64,000 nucleotides of DNA from Paenibacillus ferrarius (GTDB lineage: Bacteria > Bacillota > Bacilli > Paenibacillales > NBRC-103111), in contig NZ_MBTG01000034.1 of NCBI RefSeq assembly GCF_002027705.1, positions 62,001 through 126,000 on the forward strand. The letters are read 5' to 3'. The notes beneath the pieces are model-generated. The model had not been told where the DNA came from. It was given only the letters and a program-made list of their open reading frames with translations, and did not search any database. This document shows positions 55,684 through 63,434 of this stretch, in pieces. The stretch's first letter is position 1; every line of letters starts with the position of its first letter. The position numbers and the translations under genes were made by a program.

Positions 55684-56283
55684 ATGCCGCGAACGCGCGA
55701 GGAAAATGACCGAATACGGCAGCTGGCTAAGGAAAACATACGTACAGCAGCAGTGGAGGTTTTTATAGAAAAGGGCTATCATGCGGCATCCATTGATGAT
55801 GTGGCCAAACGTGCTGGCATTTCAAAAGGCTTATTATACAATTACTTTGCTGGGAAGGCCGATCTCCTAAAGGAATTGGTGCTGAACCGAATCGAAGAAA
55901 TCGTCCACGTCATGGACGAAGCCATCGCAAAGCCAACTCCAGTTGAGCAACTGACGTACATCGTCGAGCATGCCCTTCTTAATGTGCAGCAGAGGCCAAA
56001 TGTGTATCGTTTTTATTTGCATATACAAACTCACCCAGAAGCCGACGAAACCGTATCTGCATACAGTCAATTGCTGAAAGATGAAATGGTTCGCCAATCC
56101 AAGCTGCAGATTGATATCTTCAAGAAGCTAGGAGCAGCCAATCCCTCTTTGCAGTCGCTTCACTTCTCGACCGCCTTGCATGGCATCATGCTTATGTATG
56201 CCACTTATCCGGACAATTTTCCACTGTTGGAATTGAAGTCCGAGATGCTCTCCTCGTTTATAGAGTTAGGTTCCCTTGGTTAA
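55684..56283 (+). CDS. TetR family transcriptional regulator
   Basis: A repressor of about 200 residues. The N-terminal helix-turn-helix (AAVEVFIEKGYHAASIDDVA, then RAGISKGLLYNYFAGKADLL) is typical; the C-terminal ligand domain is variable and its effector cannot be told. The frame opens at 55606, but the ATG at 55684 has GAAGGAG upstream and gives the normal TetR start. The VOC-family gene follows after 30 bases and is probably controlled by it. Confidence 0.93.
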   Translation: MPRTREENDRIRQLAKENIRTAAVEVFIEKGYHAASIDDVAKRAGISKGLLYNYFAGKADLLKELVLNRIEEIVHVMDEAIAKPTPVEQLTYIVEHALLNVQQRPNVYRFYLHIQTHPEADETVSAYSQLLKDEMVRQSKLQIDIFKKLGAANPSLQSLHFSTALHGIMLMYATYPDNFPLLELKSEMLSSFIELGSLG

Positions 56284-56313
56284 GAATATTTCGAACGAGA
56301 GGTGTGATAAATC

Positions 56314-56979
56314 ATGATTTTTGAAGAAGTTAAATTTGAAACAAATTTGTTGAAAGAACTGAAAAATTTCTATATGCACACTTTGGACTTGGAATTAGTA
56401 AAAGAAGATAAAAGTTCATTCACAGTTGCAGCTGGTGAAACGAACCTTATCTTTGTACAAACAGATGCAAAAGATGATAGCCCCTTTTACCATTTCGCTT
56501 TTAATATTGAAGAGAGCAAATTTAAACTAGCGAAAGAGTATTTAGCAAAGCGGGTAACTTTGTTGCAAAATGAATGTCAGGATGAGTTTGAATTTGTAGA
56601 TTGGAACGCACATGCGGTTTATTTTTATGACCCTTCAGGGAACATCGTGGAATACATTGCACGCCACAATATGAAAAGTAATTCCAAAGATGAATTTACG
56701 AACAACGACATTCTTTGTGTGAGTGAAGTTGGACTACCTGTGCTGGATGTTTCAAGCGCAGCGTCAATCTTAGAATCAGAAATTAATCTTCCTTTATGGA
56801 AAGGAAATGGCATCTCTTTTCAGCCTGTTGGTGACGAACAGGGGCTTTTTATTATAGTGAATTCAGAACGTGAATGGTTTCCGACCCATGTTAAAGCTGG
56901 AATATTCCCTGTCATGGTGAAAATTAAAGGCAACGATAGACAATTCTCAGTCCCGGATTTGCCTTATCAAATATTTTAG
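56314..56979 (+). CDS. VOC (glyoxalase/dioxygenase-fold) family protein
   Basis: A 221-residue protein with an N-terminal VOC domain (about 1-120: KNFYMHTLDLELVKED, HFAFNIE, FYDPSGNIVEYIARH) and a second, weaker VOC-like half (about 130-215). The family includes glyoxalases, resistance proteins and dioxygenases; which one applies is not clear. The start ATG has GAGGTGTG upstream. It forms a likely two-gene unit with the TetR regulator, which would suit a role in response to a toxic compound. Base composition is richer in A and T than in the sugar cassettes. Confidence 0.82.
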   Translation: MIFEEVKFETNLLKELKNFYMHTLDLELVKEDKSSFTVAAGETNLIFVQTDAKDDSPFYHFAFNIEESKFKLAKEYLAKRVTLLQNECQDEFEFVDWNAHAVYFYDPSGNIVEYIARHNMKSNSKDEFTNNDILCVSEVGLPVLDVSSAASILESEINLPLWKGNGISFQPVGDEQGLFIIVNSEREWFPTHVKAGIFPVMVKIKGNDRQFSVPDLPYQIF

Positions 56980-57053
56980 TGATGTTGATGTAAGCGTTTG
57001 GACAGCTCAGGATTGAGCTAGTCTAGAACGATAGTTCAATATGAACACCGCGG

Positions 57054-57082
57054 CAGCCGGCCAGAATGATCGGCTGTTTTTT
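57054..57082 (+). terminator. Terminator after the VOC gene
   Basis: CAGCCG (57054-57059) pairs with CGGCTG (57071-57076), followed by six T. Confidence 0.85.
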
Positions 57083-57318
57083 CGTTGAACTCCATCACAG
57101 AGTTCGGTCTTCGGAGATGTTCCTGATGTCCAGTTTATTCAAGCATGTATACGACACTGATTATGAAGAAGGAGACTACAAAAATGAGTCGTAAGGCAAA
57201 ATAAAAAGCACCACTAGGTGCTTTAAGCTGAGCTGATTTGTCAGCACTTGGGGCTGCGCCAGGATTTTATTGGAGAATCATCGTAATAAATTCTTCACGT
57301 ATTTTTACCTGTCCTTTT
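57083..57318. other. Gap with a minimal reading frame and a hairpin
   Basis: No ordinary gene is visible. AAGGAG is followed at 57184 by ATG and a six-codon frame (MSRKAK, stop), then the hairpin AAAGCACC-ACTA-GGTGCTTT (57205-57224). It may be a tiny leader or chance. The hairpin could also end the minus-strand efflux operon. Confidence 0.3.
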
Positions 57319-58086
57319 TCACACCCGCTTTTTGTACACCCTCATTGCAAAGAAATAGGCTACGAACAAAATCCCGATGCACCACGCAAGAGCGATCCAT
57401 ATATCATTGCCCACTGGCTGACCAGACAGTAGCGCACGAATGGCTTCCACGATCGAGGTCACCGGCTGGTTTTCGGCAAAGGCTCTAACGACTGACGGCA
57501 TCGACTCAGTCGGCACAAACGCCGAGCTGATAAACGGCAGGAAAATAATCGGGTAGGAAAAGGCGCTTGCGCCATCCACTGATTTGGCGGACAGTCCAGC
57601 AATCGCCGCGACCCAAGTTAATGCCAAGGTAAACAGAGCGAGTATGCCGGCTACTGCAAGCCATGACAGTATCCCAGCCGACGAACGAAAGCCCATAATC
57701 AACGCTATGAGAATGATGACGACAACCGATATGGCGTTGGATACCAGCGAGGTCAGAACATGCCCCCACAGTAAGGTGGAACGTGAGATCGGCATGGAGT
57801 GAAACCGCTCGAATATGCCCCGTTGCACATCGGTAAACAGGCGGAATGCCGTATAGGATATACCGCTAGCGATAGCAATCAGTAGTATACCAGGCAACAG
57901 GTAATTCACATAGTTATCTGTTCCGGTTTGAATTGCACCGCCGAACACATAAACGAACAGCAGCATCATCGCGATAGGCATGATCGTGACCGATATGATG
58001 GTGTCCATACTGCGGGAAATATGGCGCATGGAACGCCCAAGCATAACGCCCAAATCGCTGAAGAAATGTTTCTTTACCGTCTCCAT
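57319..58086 (-). CDS. ABC-2 type transporter permease
   Basis: A 255-residue membrane protein of the DrrB/ABC-2 type with about six membrane segments (for example IISVTIMPIAMMLLFVYVFG and the C-terminal ALAWCIGILFVAYFF). With the ATPase encoded just upstream it would form an exporter of drugs or other hydrophobic compounds. Its ATG directly follows the ATPase stop (TAA-ATG) with AGGAGG upstream inside the ATPase gene, so the two are tightly coupled. It is the last gene of the PadR-controlled operon. Confidence 0.92.
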   Translation of the reverse strand: METVKKHFFSDLGVMLGRSMRHISRSMDTIISVTIMPIAMMLLFVYVFGGAIQTGTDNYVNYLLPGILLIAIASGISYTAFRLFTDVQRGIFERFHSMPISRSTLLWGHVLTSLVSNAISVVVIILIALIMGFRSSAGILSWLAVAGILALFTLALTWVAAIAGLSAKSVDGASAFSYPIIFLPFISSAFVPTESMPSVVRAFAENQPVTSIVEAIRALLSGQPVGNDIWIALAWCIGILFVAYFFAMRVYKKRV

Positions 58087-58848
58087 TTACTTTGCCTCCT
58101 TTGTGCCGACGATTGCGAGGAATATCTCCTCTAATGTCGGCTGTTTTTCTACATACTCCACCTTGGCGGATGGGAACAGCTTTTTTAGATCCGAGAGTGT
58201 GCCGCTGGCGATAATTTTGCCTTCATGCAAAATAGCAATTCGGTCGGCGAGCTGCTCAGCCTCCTCCAAATATTGCGTGGTTAGGAGTACCGTCGTGCCA
58301 CCGTCCGCCAGCTCCTTGACAATTTTCCAAACCTCGATACGTGCCTCGGGGTCAAGTCCAGTGGTAGGCTCGTCGAGAAAAATGATCTGCGGTTTCCCCA
58401 CAAGGCTCAAGGCGATGTCGAGCCTGCGGCGCATACCACCCGAATAAGTAGACGCCCTGCGGTCGGCTGCGTCTGTCAATCCGAAGCGTTTAAGCAAGTC
58501 GTCCGCAACCTGACGCGGATTGTTGAGGTATCGCAGCTTGGCAATCATGATCAGGTTTTCCCGTCCGGTCAAAATTTCGTCCACGGCGGCAAATTGCCCG
58601 GTCAGACTGATCGCCTGCCGCACATTCTCGGGGTTTGACGCAACATCGAATCCGTTAACGGTGGCGGTTCCGCTGTCTTGTTTGAGCAGCGTGGTGAGGA
58701 TTTTGACAACCGTTGTCTTGCCCGCCCCGTTGGAGCCGAGCAGGGCGAAAATACTGCCCTTTTCCACCTCGAAATCAACGCCCTTTAAGACTTGATGCTG
58801 CTTGTAGGATTTTTGCAGCCCAATTACTTTAATTGAATTGTTTTGCAT
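58087..58848 (-). CDS. ABC transporter ATP-binding protein, DrrA/CcmA type
   Basis: A 253-residue ATPase: Walker A GSNGAGKTT, signature YSGGMRRRLDIA, Walker B QIIFLDEPTTGLDP, and the switch His region (TTQYLEEAEQLADR). It drives the ABC-2 permease encoded downstream. The start ATG has AAGGAGGGGGG upstream, in a 15-base gap after the pentapeptide-repeat gene. It is an exporter ATPase and is not a candidate for the missing sugar-importer ATPase. Confidence 0.95.
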   Translation of the reverse strand: MQNNSIKVIGLQKSYKQHQVLKGVDFEVEKGSIFALLGSNGAGKTTVVKILTTLLKQDSGTATVNGFDVASNPENVRQAISLTGQFAAVDEILTGRENLIMIAKLRYLNNPRQVADDLLKRFGLTDAADRRASTYSGGMRRRLDIALSLVGKPQIIFLDEPTTGLDPEARIEVWKIVKELADGGTTVLLTTQYLEEAEQLADRIAILHEGKIIASGTLSDLKKLFPSAKVEYVEKQPTLEEIFLAIVGTKEAK

Positions 58849-58863
58849 AAACTTCCCCCCTCC

Positions 58864-59730
58864 TTATCGAACTGTAACCTTGGACAAATCGGCCCCCATG
58901 CCTTTAAGCGCAGCGTAGGTCAGCTTATCCATGACTGCCTCGTCAAAGCAAATGGTTTTGATGCCACGGTAATACTTATTGGTCAACGAAAAGAACGCCT
59001 GAAAAGACACATTCTTGAGTATAGCGCCCTTAAATGAAACGTCGTTTACTGCCGATTTGTCAAACTTAACGCCGATAAAGGTTTGCCCGTCAAAACGCAG
59101 CCCGCTTAGATCGGAATATTCGAAGTTCACGCCGTCAAAGATACAACCTGCAAAGATTGTTTTTCTAAGATCAGTCTTGTTTAACGTGACGTCGGTCAGT
59201 TTTACACCTGTAAATTTGGCTCCGTCCATCCCCGAAACGCTGAAGTTGGTGCGTACAAGGATTGACTCATTGAAGCTTACATTCGTAAGGTCAGTTGCAG
59301 TTAGGGTACAGTCCGTCAGATTAGCGCCGTCAAAATTGGCTTCACGTAAATCACTGGTCTTAAACGAACTTCCGGTCAAGTCAGCACCTGCAAAGTCAGC
59401 ACCCCGTAACGCGCTAGCATTAAATTGACCTTTATGGGCCTTAACGCCTGCAAAGTCGCTCATTGTCAGGTTGCTTGCGTTAAAGTTTGTCACTACTTGC
59501 CGTTCCAGCGAGCGGGAGAGGTTGGCGACCTCCAGGATCGTTTGTTCGATGTCGCCGATAGTCTCAATCGTCATTTTAAAGGCTGCTTCATCGTCTTTGC
59601 CTTCTGCTTTGAGTTCAAGGTATCGCTCCTGCAAATCGGAGAGGAGGTCCGCTTTTAATTCGGTGACGCTTTTTACTCCATCGTAGGGCGTAAAAACGCC
59701 GTTCAAATAATTCGTCAATTTCTGATTCAT
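58864..59730 (-). CDS. HAAS-like domain fused to pentapeptide repeats
   Basis: A protein of about 288 residues. The first 75 residues (LTNYLNGVFTPYDGVKSVTE, then LKADLLSDLQERYLELKAEG) are helical and look like the HAAS/permease-prefix domain often found next to PadR regulators. The rest is a run of pentapeptide repeats of A(D/N)Lxx type (FAGADLTGSS, FDGANLTDCT and so on), which form a right-handed beta-helix. ATG 59730 is preferred to the GTG at 59733; AAGGAG is shared. It lies between PadR and the ABC genes with 12- and 15-base gaps, so it is part of the operon. A regulatory or protective role for the exporter is possible but unproven. Confidence 0.85.
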   Translation of the reverse strand: MNQKLTNYLNGVFTPYDGVKSVTELKADLLSDLQERYLELKAEGKDDEAAFKMTIETIGDIEQTILEVANLSRSLERQVVTNFNASNLTMSDFAGVKAHKGQFNASALRGADFAGADLTGSSFKTSDLREANFDGANLTDCTLTATDLTNVSFNESILVRTNFSVSGMDGAKFTGVKLTDVTLNKTDLRKTIFAGCIFDGVNFEYSDLSGLRFDGQTFIGVKFDKSAVNDVSFKGAILKNVSFQAFFSLTNKYYRGIKTICFDEAVMDKLTYAALKGMGADLSKVTVR

Positions 59731-59745
59731 CACATCAAATCTCCT

Positions 59746-60075
59746 TTATAGTAAATTTTCTAACACACGCTTCGAATACTCCCAATTGCTTTTGTTGCGG
59801 GCGTAAGTATCCTTGCCTTTTTCGGTAATCCTAAAATACTTGCGCCGTCCTCCCTGAGATTCGTCACCCCAATACCACTCGATATCGCCATCTGTCTCAA
59901 GCCGCCGGACACTGGAGTACATCGTGGCTTCCTTTAATTCATACTCGCCGCCCGAGCGCTCGGCAATCAGTTTGACAATCTCGTACCCGTAGCGGTCAGC
60001 TTCGGATAAGAGCCGTAAAATCATCGTATCGGTATGTCCGCGCAGCAGGTCGGATGTAATTTTGTTCTCGCTCAT
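59746..60075 (-). CDS. PadR family transcriptional regulator
   Basis: A 109-residue winged-helix repressor of the short PadR type (LLRGHTDTMILRLLSEADRY, GYEIVKLI, then ATMYSSVRRLETDGDIEWYW and GGRRKYFRITEKG). It should repress the operon until a ligand is bound. The start ATG has GGAGGTG upstream. It is the first gene of a four-gene minus-strand operon with a very good promoter in front. Confidence 0.94.
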   Translation of the reverse strand: MSENKITSDLLRGHTDTMILRLLSEADRYGYEIVKLIAERSGGEYELKEATMYSSVRRLETDGDIEWYWGDESQGGRRKYFRITEKGKDTYARNKSNWEYSKRVLENLL

Positions 60076-60095
60076 ATAATCACCTCCGCATCTTC

Positions 60096-60124
60096 ATAAT
60101 ACGACACACTACTATGACTGTCAA
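60096..60124 (-). promoter_or_regulatory. Promoter of the PadR-ABC efflux operon
   Basis: On the minus strand TTGACA (60124-60119) and TATTAT (60101-60096) are 17 bp apart, near consensus. ACTAC and GTAGT arms flank the -35 region (about 60108-60131), a possible PadR operator covering the promoter. Confidence 0.75.
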
Positions 60125-60227
60125 GGTAGTATTTCAAATAAAATACTTTGTTCGAAATAACAAAAATATACCGATCCCACTCCGACTTATACATCGGTGT
60201 AGGCATCGGTATGAACGTAGTAATTTG

Positions 60228-60494
60228 CACAATATAACCCTCAACTTCCGAACAGGCGAGGATGAGAACGGAAATGAATTACCTAATGGTTACGATTTTG
60301 TTAAATACTTTTGTGAGAATGGTCTAAGGGCAAGCAAAATCTTCCTACATACTGATAATCCAGTGGGTCGAAATAATATGTATGAAACATTGCTAGCGGC
60401 ACAACGCAGAGGATTTATTGAAGAGGATATTGAGATCTACCATTATCCAATCACTGCAAACAAGTATTCAGGAGATGATCACTCGTTGCTTTAA
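60228..60494 (+). pseudogene. Broken cyclic-phosphate-processing receiver-domain gene
   Basis: The frame reads LNFRTGEDENGNELPNGYDF, VKYFCENGL, KIFLHTDNPVGRNNMYETLL and IEIYHYPITANKYSG. The second half closely matches the small cREC (cyclic-phosphate processing receiver) domain proteins of about 100 residues. The first half is lost: where the family has an S-x-D-H-D-L-G-E-D stretch this one has LNFRTGED, and the sequence before it does not resemble the N-terminal half. An open frame runs from 60114, but the added N-terminal residues look random. It is best read as a 5'-truncated remnant. Confidence 0.65.
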
Positions 60495-60602
60495 CGATAA
60501 ACTATGCCGATGCAGATAAGCGTATATTAGGGTGCAGCTTCCACATTTAAATTGTTGTCGAAATCTGTACAGTTATGATAGGATAAAAAACAGACTCTTT
60601 GC

Positions 60603-60645
60603 TTCGAAATGTGCAAGCCGAATTCGAATCTTGTGCCAATTCGAA
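60603..60645 (+). promoter_or_regulatory. Three TTCGAA palindromes ahead of the efflux pump gene
   Basis: TTCGAA occurs at 60603, 60623 and 60640; the last two lie within AATTCGAA. A possible promoter (TTGTCG at about 60556 and TAGGAT 18 bp on) lies just upstream. The cluster could bind a repressor of the pump. Confidence 0.35.
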
Positions 60646-60706
60646 AGCGACAAATAGAGATTAAGAGTCATGGATATGGAATGAAGAATAGGAGACCCTC
60701 ATTATT

Positions 60707-61915
60707 ATGACCAACAAGAACAATCAGCATGTGTTTAGACTTGCTTTACTGCTTGGTTTATTTTCGACACTCGGGCCTTTTACTATTGATATGTACTTAC
60801 CCGCGTTCCCGGAGATTGTGAAGCAATTCGATACGACAGCTTCGCTGGTGCAGCTCAGCCTGACTGCTTGTTTGCTCGGGCTCGGCATTGGTCAACTCGT
60901 CATGGGTTCGCTGAGCGACGTCTATGGTAGACGCAATCCGCTGCTTATCTCCATGGTTGTTTATGTCATAGCCTCGCTAGCATGCGCATTCTCACCCAAT
61001 ATCGGCCTGTTGATCGCATGCCGGTTCGTGCAGGGTTTTGCCGCTTCGGCGGGCATTGTCATTTCCCGCGCGATCGCACGTGACTTATACAGCGGTCACG
61101 AGCTTACCAAATTTTTCTCGCTGCTGCTGCTTGTTGGCAATTTGGGTCCGCTTGTGGCACCAGTTACTGGCAGCGGGATTCTTTCATTCACGACTTGGGT
61201 CGGCGTATTCATAGCGCTGGCACTGCTGGGGATCTACCTATTGACGATGACAAAATGGAAGCTGCAGGAGACATTGCCATCTGATCGCCGCAAGCCTAGC
61301 AATTTCATGCAGCAGCTGCGGAATTACGGATCGCTTTTGCGTGATCGGAAGTTTGTCGGCTATATGCTGGCACAGGGCATTATGATCGCGGGGGTCTTCG
61401 CGTATGTTTCGGGAACGCCCTTTATTTATCAAAATATTTATGGAGCTTCGCCGACCGTATTTGCTCTTTTGTTCGGATCGAACGGGATCAGCCTGATCAT
61501 CGGTTCCCAAGTGGTCGGGCGGATGTCGCATCGCGTATCCGAACAAGCCTTTATGTTATTCGGCTTATGGCTTGCTTGTTTGGCAAGTGTCGCTGTCTTA
61601 GTGGTGGCTATCGTCCATGGACCGCTTTTCGCTTTGGTGATTCCGCTATTCTTCTTCGTAGCGGCAATCGGCATTACATCCACGGCGGCATTCCCGCTGG
61701 CGATGGAGAGCCAGGCTCAAATGGCGGGCAGTGCAGCTGCGCTGCTTGGTGTCATTCCCTTCTTGCTCGGAGCGATTGTCTCGCCGCTAGTGGGCATCGC
61801 GGGTGAAGACACTGCCGTTCCGCTGGGCGTAATTATATTATTGACGAGCGTTGCTGCAATGCTGTCTTACTTCTTTCTAGTAAGAAGAAGCACGCGCGGA
61901 GCAGGCTCAAATTAG
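60707..61915 (+). CDS. MFS multidrug efflux transporter, Bcr/CflA type
   Basis: A 402-residue 12-segment membrane transporter. The N terminus (FSTLGPFTIDMYLPAFPEI) and motif A (GSLSDVYGRR) mark the Bcr/CflA subfamily of drug:proton antiporters. The start ATG is 9 bases after AGGAGACC. It is a single gene ended by a strong terminator. Substrates of the family include bicyclomycin, sulfonamides and chloramphenicol; none can be assigned here. Confidence 0.92.
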   Translation: MTNKNNQHVFRLALLLGLFSTLGPFTIDMYLPAFPEIVKQFDTTASLVQLSLTACLLGLGIGQLVMGSLSDVYGRRNPLLISMVVYVIASLACAFSPNIGLLIACRFVQGFAASAGIVISRAIARDLYSGHELTKFFSLLLLVGNLGPLVAPVTGSGILSFTTWVGVFIALALLGIYLLTMTKWKLQETLPSDRRKPSNFMQQLRNYGSLLRDRKFVGYMLAQGIMIAGVFAYVSGTPFIYQNIYGASPTVFALLFGSNGISLIIGSQVVGRMSHRVSEQAFMLFGLWLACLASVAVLVVAIVHGPLFALVIPLFFFVAAIGITSTAAFPLAMESQAQMAGSAAALLGVIPFLLGAIVSPLVGIAGEDTAVPLGVIILLTSVAAMLSYFFLVRRSTRGAGSN

Positions 61916-61950
61916 CAGCATGTGATAATGGGAAAACAGGGAAAACCTAG

Positions 61951-62000
61951 AAAACCAGTCTGACACTGTAACTTAGTGTTGGACTGGTTTTAATTTTTTA
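61951..62000 (+). terminator. Terminator after the efflux pump gene
   Basis: AAAACCAGTC (61951-61960) pairs perfectly with GACTGGTTTT (61982-61991), with GACACT/AGTGTT pairing inside, then AATTTTTTA. Confidence 0.92.
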
Positions 62001-62150
62001 TGTTTGCAATAAGTTCTATACCTCCCCTTGGACAAAGAGGGATCGTACTTTGAAGTATTATGGATGAATGTCCTGAATGAGAGAGCAACATTACAAATGT
62101 TGAGCCGTGATATAACTATATTTGAATTCGGACAAGGAGATGAAAAAAGC

Positions 62151-62915
62151 ATGAACAAGTTAACAGGTAAAATCGCTTTAATAACCGGAGCGAGCCGAGG
62201 AATTGGCCGCAGCATCGCATTGCGTCTGGCACAAGAGGGTGCATTCGTCGTCGTGCACTATGGAAAAAGACGGAGTGAAGCGGAGGCAGTTGTTCTCCAG
62301 ATCGAGCAAAGCGGGGGGAACGCGATTGCAATTGGTGCTGATTTGAGCACTCTCGATGGCATTCATGATTTATTTGCGGCACTGGATAATGGTATTCGGG
62401 AACGTACAGGCGGCAGCGGATTCGATATTCTTGTCAACAATGCTGGAATCGGTCAAATCGTTAACCTAGAGGACACAACGGAAGAATCTTTTGATGAAGT
62501 CATGAAGATTAACGTCAAAGCACCGCTTTTTGTTACCCAGCAAGCTCTACCGCGTCTAAAAGACGGAGGGCGCATTATTAATATTTCATCCTTTGTGACG
62601 CGAGTGGCCTCTCCAAGTGTGTTCACCTACAGCATGTCGAAAGGGGCCATCGACACATTTACGCAGCTTCTGGCCAAACAACTGGGTAGCCGCAACATTA
62701 CAGTTAACGCCGTTCAGCCCGGCATTATTAATACAGAGATGAATGCGGGGACGTTGCAAGATCCCAGTGGACAAAAATATGCAGCTGGTCTTTCAACTTT
62801 CAAAAGATGGGGAGAACCCGAGGATGTTGCGGATATTGTTGCCTTTCTCGCTTCGCCGGACAGCCGTTGGATAACCAGTCAATTGCTTGATGCAAGCGGT
62901 GGATCTCACCTATAA
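62151..62915 (+). CDS. Short-chain dehydrogenase/reductase (SDR)
   Basis: A 254-residue classical SDR: nucleotide motif TGASRGIG, structural NNAG (VNNAGIG), catalytic Ser in INISSF and the YSMSK (Y-x-x-x-K) pair, then PGIINTEM and a C-terminal end typical of FabG-like enzymes (LLDASGGSHL). The frame is open from 62028, but the ATG at 62151 has AAGGAG and starts the family alignment. It would be an NADP(H)-type oxidoreductase; the substrate cannot be told. No operon partner is seen. Confidence 0.92.
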   Translation: MNKLTGKIALITGASRGIGRSIALRLAQEGAFVVVHYGKRRSEAEAVVLQIEQSGGNAIAIGADLSTLDGIHDLFAALDNGIRERTGGSGFDILVNNAGIGQIVNLEDTTEESFDEVMKINVKAPLFVTQQALPRLKDGGRIINISSFVTRVASPSVFTYSMSKGAIDTFTQLLAKQLGSRNITVNAVQPGIINTEMNAGTLQDPSGQKYAAGLSTFKRWGEPEDVADIVAFLASPDSRWITSQLLDASGGSHL

Positions 62916-63059
62916 GCAAGCTCAGGCTGCATAAGACTTCCGTTGTTACTTATATCTGTAGGTGGATACAAGATTAATAAAATCAATCTGTGGATGGACT
63001 AAATTTTATTGGTATTTGCCTTATACTTGCCTCATGAAGCAATCCAAGGAGGCAGGAGA

Positions 63060-63314
63060 ATGAGCAGGAGAGAGCGAGGAAGATGGCTTAGCGGGAAAAA
63101 GAAATCCGATCCCGGAGCGGAAAGCCATGCATGTCCGAAATGCGGATCACCCAGCCTTGCGGACGAGAAAAAGGGCTTTAATGTCCGCAGAAGCTTAAGG
63201 GGTGTCGTCCGGTTCGGAGCTCCCGGAATGCTTGCCGGGTTAGTGGGAAGAAATGACACCATTACAAAGTGTCTCTCTTGTGGACACCAGTGGCAGGACA
63301 TGATATATGATTAA
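63060..63314 (+). CDS. Small zinc-ribbon protein of unknown function
   Basis: An 84-residue basic protein with two Cys pairs, CPKC (near residue 25) and CLSC (near residue 72), forming a probable zinc ribbon. The middle is rich in Arg and Gly. The start ATG has AAGGAGG upstream; the ATG-like start at 63009 is not supported. No function is recognised. Possible roles include nucleic-acid or protein binding. Confidence 0.72.
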   Translation: MSRRERGRWLSGKKKSDPGAESHACPKCGSPSLADEKKGFNVRRSLRGVVRFGAPGMLAGLVGRNDTITKCLSCGHQWQDMIYD

Positions 63315-63434
63315 AACCTGATACCAAGATATTTTCCTTTTTATGTATTAAAAGGAGAAACTTTCTTTGCTGGAACGCGTCTGATATAGGTAACCGATTG
63401 TAAATTGGTACAACTAGACGTGGAGGTTTGTATA

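Noticed and set aside
56989..57004. cre-like TGTAAGCGTTTGGACA
   Set aside because: It lies downstream of the VOC gene with no promoter or gene start nearby, so it is probably chance.
58087..58848. Possible shared ATPase for the sugar importers
   Set aside because: Its sequence and ABC-2 partner identify it as an exporter ATPase, without the long C-terminal regulatory domain of MsmX-type proteins.
62028..62150. In-frame 41-codon N-terminal extension of the SDR gene
   Set aside because: It lacks a ribosome site and is not part of the family fold; AAGGAG supports the ATG at 62151.
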